The notes: generated by a model from the letters alone, not told the origin. A DNA stretch of 5,949 nucleotides from Candidatus Helarchaeota archaeon (GCA_013375355.1 JABXJV010000482.1:1-5949); one strand, 5' to 3'. Counted from the first letter of the stretch, positions 1 through 5,949 are shown. Made by a program: numbers and translations.

Positions 1-14
1 GAAACAATAAATGA

Positions 15-1193
15 TTAATAAAATTTCGTTTCTGAGCCCAAACCCGTAGAAATAATGTCCTTTTTTGACACTTCATAATCAAAAGGGGTCCATTGGTCAA
101 TTTCTAAAAAAACGCCTGATAAAAATTCTTCTCGTTCTATTCCGAGGTCTTGCCACTTAATCATATTTGCATCTGGATAGTACCAATCAAAATTTTCAGT
201 GATATATGAATTTTTTTTCCATTGTTTCTTTAAATCAGGAGGTTTTGCTTCTAAAATTGTCTTTGGCAGCCTGGCTCCTAAATCTATTTCCTCCCACAAT
301 CTTTCTTCCATTTCGGGCATTTCTTGCTTAAAGGTATTAAGATAAATGTCCTCAATTCCTTGTATGTAAGTTTTATTGTAATGAGAAAGACCTACCATAG
401 TGTTAATAAATCTCTCACGACCTGCCCAAACCGCAACACTAATTATTGGGGGCATTGGAATATAACTAAATAAATAATCAGGCATACCGAAGTGTGTCTT
501 TGCTGCCATTCCAGTCCACAACGCCGAATGTATTTCCCAGTTAGTTAATGCACCTAAGCCAACACTTAATATTCCACAACCCCAAACCGCTGCAATATGA
601 AAAGCGGATGTTGACCATTGAGGTGTTCTTTCATTTCGAATATCTTGTAAAATATCTAATATAGACAAACCTAGCTTATTCATGGATTTATGGTGTTTTG
701 GAAGGTTTTTGAATTTAATCCCAGTTTTCATATGCCTCCTTTCTAATAATTCATCATCTTCTTTTACTATCCACCAGTCCACAGGAATTCCGTCTTCTAG
801 ATGTCCGTTTAAAATAAGAACTACCTCTTCAGTATGATCTTTCAAGACTACAAAGCTTACATCGATGGAATCTCCATATAGGAGTTTCATCATGCCCTGT
901 TGTAGGTCCGCTCTACTGCTAACTAATGGAGGATACATTAAATAACTCATAATTTTATCTGGATTTTTGATATTCCCTTTGATTACATCACGTGCTGAAA
1001 TTATTGCCTTATCCAGTCGAATTTTGAAGAGGTCATATAGTGCTAGTCTTCCTAGTAAATCCCACAAATCTTTAAGAAACTCATACCCAAATTCAGTATA
1101 TAATTCCCAAAATCTATCGGATATTGGCCAATATTGCCTTGTTCGGACTTCATTTGGGATGTCTCCAAAAGTATATTTTACACTTGTCACCAA
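15..1193 (-). CDS. Uncharacterised tryptophan-rich protein, 392 aa
   Basis: I do not recognise this protein and assign no function. It has about 15 Trp in 392 residues, several times the usual frequency, and many Tyr and Phe. The first ~70 residues look helical and amphipathic. Residues 110-145 look like beta strands (SFVVLKDH, EEVVLILNGH, VDWWIVKEDD). Residues ~197-217 form an uncharged hydrophobic stretch (AFHIAAVWGCGILSVGLGAL) and ~240-257 a second, proline-containing one. Either could be a buried core helix or a membrane contact, but there is no signal peptide or clear multi-pass topology. The C-terminal third is charged with scattered WY and QW pairs. The start is a TTG, chosen because an in-frame TAA lies at 1209-1211 and a GGGAG-type Shine-Dalgarno sits 10 bases upstream; a GTG at 1188-1190 is the alternative. 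The gene is divergent from the first GTPase across 141 bp. The open frame spans its full length in normal codons, so it is very likely real. Confidence 0.8.
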   Translation of the reverse strand: MVTSVKYTFGDIPNEVRTRQYWPISDRFWELYTEFGYEFLKDLWDLLGRLALYDLFKIRLDKAIISARDVIKGNIKNPDKIMSYLMYPPLVSSRADLQQGMMKLLYGDSIDVSFVVLKDHTEEVVLILNGHLEDGIPVDWWIVKEDDELLERRHMKTGIKFKNLPKHHKSMNKLGLSILDILQDIRNERTPQWSTSAFHIAAVWGCGILSVGLGALTNWEIHSALWTGMAAKTHFGMPDYLFSYIPMPPIISVAVWAGRERFINTMVGLSHYNKTYIQGIEDIYLNTFKQEMPEMEERLWEEIDLGARLPKTILEAKPPDLKKQWKKNSYITENFDWYYPDANMIKWQDLGIEREEFLSGVFLEIDQWTPFDYEVSKKDIISTGLGSETKFY

Positions 1194-1334
1194 GTTAGAA
1201 GTACTCCCTTAATATTCATAATCACCAATTTAATTTGTAAGATATGTGATATAAAAAATTTAATAATTTACCAATTTACATAAATTTTTAAAGTAGAAAA
1301 TGAAACCTTTAATCAGAGAGAGAGATTAACAAAA
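1194..1334. promoter_or_regulatory. Divergent promoter region, 392-aa gene / GTPase 1
   Basis: This very AT-rich 141-bp gap separates two divergent genes and must hold both promoters. On the plus strand TTTTTAAAG (1285-1293) is a plausible TATA-like box that would put the transcript start near 1312-1318. On the minus strand the T-rich stretch opposite 1246-1260 (reads TTTTTTATATC) could serve the 392-aa gene. A purine tract (AG)5A at 1315-1325, ending 9 bases before the ATG at 1335, is the likely ribosome-binding site of GTPase 1. The TATA boxes are placed by eye and are tentative; the need for two promoters here follows from the gene layout. Confidence 0.4.
1204..1210 (-). promoter_or_regulatory. 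Shine-Dalgarno deciding the TTG start of the 392-aa gene
   Basis: On the minus strand AAGGGAG lies 10 bases before the TTG at 1193. It overlaps the in-frame stop TAA (1209-1211), so no longer start in this frame is possible. The next candidate, GTG at 1190, would be 13 bases away, which is less favourable. Confidence 0.55.
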
Positions 1335-1874
1335 ATGTCTTTAAAATTATCATTTAAACTATGCATTGTTGGAGAGCGAGCCGTTGGGAAGACATCCCTG
1401 ATTATTCGTTATATTGAGAACAAATTTCAAGAAAACTATATCCCAACATTAGGAGTAGACTTTTTAACGAAAAAAATAGTTGTGGGTAAAGAGAGTAAAA
1501 TACCTGTGAACTTGATTATTTGGGATATAGGAGGGGATGATATCTGGAAAGATAGATTACACCTCTATCTGAGAGGAGCAGACGGAGTATTAATCATTTA
1601 CGACATCACTAGACCACAAACATTTAATCAAATAGATTTCTGGATAAATAAAATAGCAATAAATGCTGGAGAAATTCCCTATATGGTTATCGGAAATAAA
1701 AATGATTTAAAGGATTTAAGAAAAGTTACAACTGATCAAGCAATTTCTAAATTAAAAAAGAGAGGAAATATTGAATTATTAGAAACTTCTGCAAAAACTG
1801 GGAAAACTGTAAATGAAATGTTTCAAAAAATTGCAGAAAAAATTATAATTCAAAAAGCCAAATCTAAAAAATAG
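1335..1874 (+). CDS. Ras/Rab/Arf-type small GTPase 1, atypical catalytic residues
   Basis: This is a single-domain small GTPase of 179 residues, a normal length for the superfamily. The nucleotide-binding motifs are in order: P-loop G13-ERAVGKT, switch I with Y35-I-P-T38 in a Rab-like context, DxxG as W63-D-I-G-G67, NKND (121-124), and T-S-A-K (151-154). Nucleotide binding therefore looks intact. The residue after DxxG, the catalytic Gln61 of Ras, is Asp68, and the position matching Ras Gly12 is Arg15. Changes at both positions slow intrinsic hydrolysis in Ras, so this protein may stay GTP-loaded or need an unusual GAP. That is an inference, since Rap and some Rabs function with substitutions there. 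The DIGG element recalls Arf, whereas switch I recalls Rab. The tail is lysine-rich (IIIQKAKSKK) with no cysteine, so no prenylation signal is visible. It is paralogous to the next gene. Such proteins are expanded in Asgard archaea; the cellular role is unknown. Confidence 0.93.
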   Translation: MSLKLSFKLCIVGERAVGKTSLIIRYIENKFQENYIPTLGVDFLTKKIVVGKESKIPVNLIIWDIGGDDIWKDRLHLYLRGADGVLIIYDITRPQTFNQIDFWINKIAINAGEIPYMVIGNKNDLKDLRKVTTDQAISKLKKRGNIELLETSAKTGKTVNEMFQKIAEKIIIQKAKSKK

Positions 1875-1875
1875 A

Positions 1876-1926
1876 GGATTTTTACGAATTTTTTTGGAAA
1901 AATATTATTTTTTTATAATATTTTTA
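1876..1926 (+). terminator. T-runs and 11-bp inverted repeat after GTPase 1
   Basis: Just after the stop codon come a T5 run (1879-1883) and a T7 run (1889-1895), the usual archaeal termination signal. Next comes a perfect 11-bp inverted repeat, AAAAATATTAT (1898-1908) and ATAATATTTTT (1915-1925), around a T6 loop. The stem has no G or C, so it would be a weak RNA hairpin, but with the T-runs it should end transcription and separate the two GTPases into independent units. Confidence 0.5.
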
Positions 1927-2104
1927 TGGATGCGCAATTTCTTTAATTTTAACCAGAAAATTTTAAGTTTCATTTATTTCTACCAATATTTATTAATTAG
2001 TAAGAATTAAAAAATATTTGAGAAATTATATTAGATATTTATAATGGAGTTAATTTTTTAGAAAATATATTCGATTCGATTGATTAGTAAGGACAGCTAA
2101 CCCA
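1927..2104 (+). promoter_or_regulatory. Promoter and leader region of GTPase 2
   Basis: The rest of the 230-bp gap between the GTPases contains no credible reading frame. TATTTATAATGG (2036-2047) is a possible TATA-like element that would start transcription about 35-40 bases before the gene. AAGGA (2089-2093), 11 bases before the ATG at 2105, is a fair Shine-Dalgarno. The large gap and the preceding terminator-like block suggest that GTPase 2 has its own promoter. Confidence 0.35.
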
Positions 2105-2650
2105 ATGAAGCTAGCATTCAAGATTTGCATTGTTGGCGACCCAGGAGTTGGGAAGACCTCGCTTATCCTTCGTTATATTGAGAATAAATTTAAAGATAAC
2201 TATATTCCGACTCTTGGAGTCGAATTCCTGACGAAAAAGCTAAAGGTTGGAAAAGAAGGAATAGAAACAAGTCTAATCATTTGGGATATTGGTGGACAAC
2301 ATAAGTGGCAAACCAAACTTCATCTCTATTTACAAGGTGCAGATGGGGCCATAATAATATTTGATCTAACAAGAAGAAACTCTTTTACAAATCTAGAGAA
2401 ATGGATAAATAATATTAAAAAAATTTCAGGCGATGTTCCATACTTAATAGTAGGTAATAAAAAAGATCTTGTAGAAGATAGGAATGTTAAATTAGATGAA
2501 GCATTAGCATTTTCTAAAAACATAGATAATTATCCTGTTTTAGAGACCTCGGCAAAGACTGGCGAAACAGTTATGGGTATGTTTCATAAAATTGCAGAAA
2601 ATATAATTATTCATAAAGCAAAAAAGCAGGCAAGTTTATCTCAGAGCTAA
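2105..2650 (+). CDS. Ras/Rab/Arf-type small GTPase 2, canonical Gln retained
   Basis: This 181-residue single-domain small GTPase is about 60% identical by eye to the preceding gene. Its motifs are P-loop G11-DPGVGKT, switch I Y33-I-P-T36, DxxG as W60-D-I-G-G64 followed by Gln65, NKKD (118-121), and T-S-A-K (148-151). Gln65 matches the catalytic Gln of Ras/Arf, and Pro13 sits at the Ras Gly12 position; Pro is the substitution there that leaves Ras able to hydrolyse GTP. This copy therefore looks like a normal molecular switch, unlike its neighbour. WDIGGQ resembles Arf, while NYIPTLGVEF resembles Rab, so it fits neither eukaryotic family cleanly. Segments RYIENKF, NYIPTLGV and LHLYL are shared exactly with GTPase 1, suggesting shared effectors. 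The tail, KAKKQASLSQS, has no cysteine for lipidation. No GAP, GEF or Roadblock-type partner is encoded nearby. The family call is firm; the pathway is unknown. Confidence 0.95.
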   Translation: MKLAFKICIVGDPGVGKTSLILRYIENKFKDNYIPTLGVEFLTKKLKVGKEGIETSLIIWDIGGQHKWQTKLHLYLQGADGAIIIFDLTRRNSFTNLEKWINNIKKISGDVPYLIVGNKKDLVEDRNVKLDEALAFSKNIDNYPVLETSAKTGETVMGMFHKIAENIIIHKAKKQASLSQS

Positions 2651-2676
2651 AATATGAGGTATTAAGAGAAAATTTA

Positions 2677-2700
2677 GAAAAAATAAATTCTCGAGAAAAA
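2677..2700 (-). terminator. Probable terminator of the Nudix gene
   Basis: Read on the minus strand, downstream of the Nudix stop codon, this gives TTTTT, then the 10-bp palindrome TTCTCGAGAA (2688-2697), then a T6 run (complement of A6 at 2678-2683). A palindrome plus T-runs in the gap between convergent genes fits a terminator. It rests on base composition only. Confidence 0.35.
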
Positions 2701-2713
2701 TAAGTATCGACGT

Positions 2714-2754
2714 TTTAATGTGTGAAGAGGCTTAAATTTTATAATTTAATGTGT
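2714..2754. repeat. Pair of 10-bp direct repeats in the convergent gap
   Basis: TTTAATGTGT occurs at 2714-2723 and again at 2745-2754, 31 bases apart start to start, in the convergent gap between GTPase 2 and the Nudix gene. In such AT-rich DNA this could be chance; no function is assigned. Confidence 0.25.
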
Positions 2755-2760
2755 TTAATC

Positions 2761-2769
2761 TTTTTTTTT
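2761..2769 (+). terminator. T9 run, terminator for GTPase 2
   Basis: A run of nine T lies about 110 bases after the GTPase 2 stop and just before the end of the convergent Nudix gene. T-runs alone can terminate archaeal RNA polymerase. Its place in a convergent gap supports this reading. Confidence 0.45.
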
Positions 2770-2773
2770 AAAT

Positions 2774-3406
2774 TCACTTTTTAAACATGAGATTAGGGTT
2801 ACGTCGTTTATATTTTGTTTTCGATGGATTGAAATTAAACACTAAATCTATAAAACCATTCATAATGTAGCCCGTTGCACCCCATATGATGTAAGTTTTT
2901 TTCCCCGAGTTATATTCGTAATAATAAACAGGATATTGATCTCCCTCATAACCCCAATTTTCTTCACTAAAATTATCTGTACTTTGAAAAACTGAGATAG
3001 GAACCTCAATTAGCTCTTCAACCTCATTGAAATTTATTTTAAATTCATACGGATATTCAAAATAACCAACAAAGGGTGTTATAATGTATCCAGAAATAGT
3101 GAATAAATCATCTAGTTCTCCCAAAATATTGATCTTAGAGCGACCCAGGTCTATTTCTTCTTCAGTCTCTCGAAATGCGGTATCTAATAAACTTTTATCT
3201 CCCTCCTCTATACCTCCACCTGGTAAAGATATTTCGCCTTTATGTCTTTTTAGATTTGTTGTTCTTTTCGTAAAAATTCCATGGGGGGCATTATTTTTCA
3301 TATATAATAATAATAAAACCGCAGAACGTTTTAAACGCGGATCATTTATTATAAATCTCTTATGTCCACGTAGAATTGTTTGGATTTTTTTAAATAATGG
3401 ATTCAT
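2774..3406 (-). CDS. Nudix hydrolase, CoA diphosphatase (NudL-like) family
   Basis: This 210-residue single-domain Nudix hydrolase belongs to the CoA pyrophosphatase group, which splits CoA or its derivatives into 3',5'-ADP and 4'-phosphopantetheine. The group signature upstream of the Nudix box is visible at residues 45-65: F-T-K-R-T..L..H-K-G-E-I-S-L-P-G-G-G. The Nudix helix follows with R79-E-T-E-E-E-I-D86; E80, E83 and E84 are the expected metal-binding glutamates. The Gly near the end of the box (REUxEExGU) is Asp86. Further family marks are GELDDLFTISGY (96-107) followed by I-T-P-F, and IWGATGYI near the C-terminus. The start is ATG 3404-3406, with an in-frame TGA 9 bases upstream and only a weak GGATG as ribosome site. 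It is probably cytosolic and acts in CoA turnover or housecleaning. It is divergent from the glycyl radical enzyme and convergent with GTPase 2, so probably a single-gene unit. The family call is strong; the exact substrate is inferred. Confidence 0.9.
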   Translation of the reverse strand: MNPLFKKIQTILRGHKRFIINDPRLKRSAVLLLLYMKNNAPHGIFTKRTTNLKRHKGEISLPGGGIEEGDKSLLDTAFRETEEEIDLGRSKINILGELDDLFTISGYIITPFVGYFEYPYEFKINFNEVEELIEVPISVFQSTDNFSEENWGYEGDQYPVYYYEYNSGKKTYIIWGATGYIMNGFIDLVFNFNPSKTKYKRRNPNLMFKK

Positions 3407-3596
3407 AAATTTAAATCATCCATAACGTTATCATTTGTTCTTTATTTTTAAATGATTTATTAATTTATTATGTCTAATTTAAGAGTCTAATACTTAAATT
3501 TAAGAAAATTGTTATATATTTAAGGATCGTTTAATTTTAAATTATTTCCTGTAATAAAATTAAAAACTGTAGCAAATTATATAAAGAGGACCCGTT
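3407..3596. promoter_or_regulatory. Divergent promoter region, Nudix / glycyl radical enzyme
   Basis: This 190-bp, extremely AT-rich gap separates the divergent Nudix and glycyl radical enzyme genes, and I see no reading frame in it. Tentative TATA-like elements are GTTATATATTTAAG (about 3510-3523) and TTTTAAATT (about 3536-3544) for the plus-strand gene. The minus-strand reading of 3443-3453 (TTTAAAAATAA) could serve the Nudix gene. With so much AT, these boxes are weak evidence; only the presence of two promoters is required by the layout. Confidence 0.35.
3585..3590 (+). promoter_or_regulatory. Shine-Dalgarno deciding the TTG start of the glycyl radical enzyme
   Basis: AGAGGA ends 6 bases before the TTG at 3597, and an in-frame TAA at 3582-3584 rules out a longer protein. 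The N-terminus that follows ([12 protein letters not shown], then ICVER) matches the usual beginning of this enzyme family, so TTG is very likely the true start. Confidence 0.65.
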
Positions 3597-5864
3597 TTGT
3601 CAAGAACTACTAGATTAAAAGAAAAATTATTTTCTTATCCATACGAAATATGTGTTGAACGCCCCTTAAATTACACAGAAATTTATAAAAAAACTGAAAA
3701 TCAGCCTCCTGTAATTCGGGCTGCTAAAGCTTTTGCACATCATCTAGCTAACATGAATATTTTCATTGATGATGATGAATTGTTGGTGGGTAATAGGACA
3801 AGCAAAAATTTGGGAGTAATTCTTTCAATCGAGAGGGGTGATGCACAGAACATTTTAGAATTAGATGGAAAAAAATTAACGCGAAGACGAATTCAAAAAT
3901 TTCTTATTTCTGATGAAGAATTTAAAATCTTAAAGAAAAAGGTCTTTCCATATTGGAGACAAAATAATATTGCCCGACAGAGAATAAAATTATGGATAGA
4001 AAAAGGGTTAATTAGAAAACAAGATATTGTAGCATATTATAAACCTACACCAGCAATAGATACGGCAGATGTCCAGGGTCATATGATTTTAGGTCATGAA
4101 TATGTTTTTAAGAACGGTGGACTTAAAGGGTTAAAAAACAAAGCTAAAAAATTTTTAAAACAAGCAAAAGATGAACAAACGCAAGATTTTTACAATTCTA
4201 TACTTATTTGTTGTGATTCAGCAATTAATTGGGGAAAACGATATCAAAAACTAACGTTGGAACTATCAGAAAAAGTCGATTCTCAACGAAAGAAAGAATT
4301 AATACAAATTGCCGAAAATTGTAAAAACATTCCTGAAAATTCTCCTCAAAACTTTTATGAAGCAATTCAAATGATATGGTTCATTCAGTGCTTAGCTTAT
4401 ATCAGTTATGGGATGGGAACTATGCTCGCTGTGGGTCGATTAGACCAAATTCTCTATCCGTTTTATGTTAAAGATATTAAGGAAGGTATTCTTACAAAGG
4501 ATAAAGCCCAAGAATTAATAGAAGAGTTGTTAATAAAGCTATATTCAAGCGTGGTTCTTATTCCAAATGTGGTAGCTCCCTACGCAAATGCCCTAGGAGG
4601 GGATTTACAGACAATTACAGTTGGAGGAATAAATAAAGAAGGTAATGACGCCACTAATGAATTATCTTATATGATCCTTGACTCGGCATTCAAAGTAAAA
4701 GCGTTTCAAATTTCAATTCGTATTCATAAAAATACACCAAATGAATTTTTAAATAAAGCTCTAGAGGGTTACAAGAAAGTTGAGGGTAATTATGGAGCAT
4801 TCTATAATGATGAAATAGTTATTCCTGCATTACTAAAAGCGGGGGTTACAAATGAAGATGCAAAAGATTATGGTATAATCGGGTGCGTAGAACCTGCTCC
4901 TTCGGGAAATTGCCTTGGATATACTGGTGGTAATACTATTACTCTGCCAGCAGTTTTGGAATATACTCTCAATAATGGTCGTTCTCAATTTATGTTTCCT
5001 AACCGCTTATTAAGTATCGAAACAGGTGACCCTACTCAATTAAAAACCTTCCAAGATTTCATAGAAGCATTAAAAAAACAAATTGTATTCAATATTGATT
5101 ATATTGTTAAGTGTGTTGACGCTAAGGATGAAGTCTATTTTGATTGGCCAGATCCGTTTATATCTCTTGTTGTAGAAGGATGTCTTAAAAAGGGAAAAGA
5201 TATTACAAAAGGCGGGTCAAAATATGATTTCGGGTCTATTACAGTTCTTGGAGCAGGAACCTTTTTTGATTCTCTTATGGCCATTAAAAAAATAGTATAT
5301 GATGAAAAGTTATTATCTATCGATGAGCTAGTTAGATATCTAAACACTGATTTTGAGGATCACGAAGAGATAAGACAGATGTTAATTAATAAGGTTCCAA
5401 AATATGGCACCGATGATGATACTGTGGACCTATTAGCAAAAGAAATTAACGAATTTATTTGCAAAGAAATTTCAAAGCATAAAACTGTGAGGGGAGGAGA
5501 TTATAGACCGAATTTCGTTTCATATGGAGCTCACTGTCTTAATGGAGGTTTTATTAGTGCCACTCCTGATGGAAGAAAAGCGAAACAACCTTTTTCAAAT
5601 GGGATTTCTCCTACAAACCATAGAGAATTAAAAGGTCCTTCTGCTGTTTTTAAATCTGTAGCAAAATTGGATCATTCATTAATTTCCTCAGGATCAGCAC
5701 TTAATATGAGGCTTCACCCTACCTTAATTAAAAATGAAGAAAGCAGGAAAAAATTAATTGAAGCTATCAAAACTTATTTTTCACTAGGTGGAATGCACGT
5801 CCAATTTAATATTGTATCAACAGAGACGTTAAAAAATGCTCAAAAAATATCCAGAGAAATATAG
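3597..5864 (+). CDS. Glycyl radical enzyme (PFL/dehydratase-like), frame closes before Gly-radical motif
   Basis: This is the large subunit of a pyruvate-formate-lyase-family glycyl radical enzyme, an oxygen-sensitive enzyme that uses a glycyl then a thiyl radical. Family marks in order are ICVER (18-22), the helix before D-D-E-L-L-V-G-N (to 66), QGH (160-162), GRLDQ (280-284), the T-V-G-G-I strand near 340, the thiyl motif G-C430-V-E432-P, RGGDY (632-636), PDGRK (657-661) and GGMHVQFN (731-738). The GCVEP signature groups it with dehydratase/decarboxylase/C-C-lyase types rather than true PFL, which has two adjacent cysteines. After GCVEP the text [12 protein letters not shown] lacks the Asp found at the matching spot in B12-independent glycerol dehydratase, so the substrate is open. 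The frame stops at residue 755 with a nonsense tail (ISREI), just before the glycyl radical motif, which continues in the +1 frame. As written, the product would be inactive unless the shift is an assembly error or bypassed. No radical-SAM activase lies in the window. Confidence 0.92.
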   Translation: MSRTTRLKEKLFSYPYEICVERPLNYTEIYKKTENQPPVIRAAKAFAHHLANMNIFIDDDELLVGNRTSKNLGVILSIERGDAQNILELDGKKLTRRRIQKFLISDEEFKILKKKVFPYWRQNNIARQRIKLWIEKGLIRKQDIVAYYKPTPAIDTADVQGHMILGHEYVFKNGGLKGLKNKAKKFLKQAKDEQTQDFYNSILICCDSAINWGKRYQKLTLELSEKVDSQRKKELIQIAENCKNIPENSPQNFYEAIQMIWFIQCLAYISYGMGTMLAVGRLDQILYPFYVKDIKEGILTKDKAQELIEELLIKLYSSVVLIPNVVAPYANALGGDLQTITVGGINKEGNDATNELSYMILDSAFKVKAFQISIRIHKNTPNEFLNKALEGYKKVEGNYGAFYNDEIVIPALLKAGVTNEDAKDYGIIGCVEPAPSGNCLGYTGGNTITLPAVLEYTLNNGRSQFMFPNRLLSIETGDPTQLKTFQDFIEALKKQIVFNIDYIVKCVDAKDEVYFDWPDPFISLVVEGCLKKGKDITKGGSKYDFGSITVLGAGTFFDSLMAIKKIVYDEKLLSIDELVRYLNTDFEDHEEIRQMLINKVPKYGTDDDTVDLLAKEINEFICKEISKHKTVRGGDYRPNFVSYGAHCLNGGFISATPDGRKAKQPFSNGISPTNHRELKGPSAVFKSVAKLDHSLISSGSALNMRLHPTLIKNEESRKKLIEAIKTYFSLGGMHVQFNIVSTETLKNAQKISREI

Positions 5865-5949
5865 AGATTTGGTAGTTCGAGTCAGTGGTTATAATGCCCT
5901 TTTTTATGATTTAGGTAAACCGGTTCAAAATGATATAATTGATAGGACC
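5836..5949 (+). pseudogene. Out-of-frame C-terminal glycyl radical segment of the same enzyme, partial
   Basis: In the +1 frame from about 5842 the translation reads [10 protein letters not shown], then [19 protein letters not shown] and NDIIDRT, running off the window end. This is the classic C-terminus of the family: RVSGY holds the radical-bearing glycine (codon GGT 5887-5889), which would be residue 764 of a joined protein. Removing one A from the A6 run at 5842-5847 rejoins it to the upstream frame as AQKYPEKY, matching the family pattern. The most likely cause is one extra base in the homopolymer. Alternatives are a true mutation, +1 recoding, or separate translation from the in-frame ATG at 5836-5838. 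A family-typical end would lie only a few codons beyond the window. Confidence 0.85.

Noticed and set aside
967..1212. 81-residue plus-strand frame opposite the start of the 392-aa gene
   Set aside because: It lies wholly antisense to a longer gene with consistent coding character, has no recognisable motif and no good ribosome site.
1315..1325. (AG)5A dinucleotide run as a microsatellite or protein-binding repeat
   Set aside because: Its position 9 bases before the GTPase 1 ATG is better explained as a purine-rich ribosome-binding site.
2326..2523. 65-residue minus-strand frame inside GTPase 2
   Set aside because: It is antisense to a clear small GTPase whose motifs fix the coding frame.
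3084..3425. 113-residue plus-strand frame opposite the Nudix gene
   Set aside because: It is the antisense shadow of a Nudix hydrolase with intact motifs; its translation is serine/proline/isoleucine-rich and patternless.
5135..5347. 70-residue minus-strand frame inside the glycyl radical enzyme
   Set aside because: It is antisense to a conserved part of the enzyme, with no motif and no plausible start signal.
3597..5864. Calling the enzyme pyruvate formate-lyase (PflB)
   Set aside because: True pyruvate formate-lyase has two adjacent active-site cysteines; here there is a single Cys in GCVEP, typical of the dehydratase/lyase branches.
1..5949. CRISPR array, tRNA, rRNA, insertion sequence or phage genes
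   Set aside because: I saw no regularly spaced repeats, tRNA-like cloverleaf, conserved rRNA text, transposase or phage protein on either strand.

Overview
The window is AT-rich, intron-free, densely packed prokaryotic DNA. The best reading is a chromosomal piece of an Asgard archaeon, probably Lokiarchaeia-like. The reasons are two tandem eukaryote-style Ras/Rab/Arf-type small GTPases, archaeal-looking signals (purine-rich Shine-Dalgarno tracts, TATA-like AT boxes, T-run terminators) and a large glycyl radical enzyme in the same AT-rich codon style. The lineage is inferred from gene content; no rRNA or other marker gene is present.

Layout, left to right: (1) an unrecognised 392-residue tryptophan-rich protein on the minus strand (15-1193, TTG start). 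(2) A 141-bp divergent promoter region. (3) Two paralogous small GTPases on the plus strand (1335-1874 and 2105-2650), separated by 230 bp holding a strong AT-rich inverted repeat and T-runs. (4) A 123-bp convergent terminator region. (5) A Nudix hydrolase of the CoA diphosphatase (NudL-like) type on the minus strand (2774-3406). (6) A 190-bp divergent promoter region. (7) A pyruvate-formate-lyase-family glycyl radical enzyme on the plus strand from a TTG at 3597. Its frame closes at 5864, but the essential C-terminal glycyl radical segment (VRVSGY) continues in the +1 frame to the end of the window. No stretch over 300 bp lacks a gene.

The genes do not form one obvious operon: strands alternate and the gaps are large. 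The GTPases are a duplicated pair, about 60% identical by eye. They keep nearly identical effector (switch I) regions but differ at the positions that set GTP hydrolysis. The first has Asp where Ras has Gln61 and Arg where Ras has Gly12; the second keeps the Gln. The glycyl radical enzyme would carry out an anaerobic radical reaction on an unidentified substrate. Its activating radical-SAM enzyme is not in the window.

Points most worth checking are the frameshift that separates the thiyl-radical cysteine from the glycyl-radical glycine, the catalytic divergence of the GTPase pair, and the unassigned tryptophan-rich protein.
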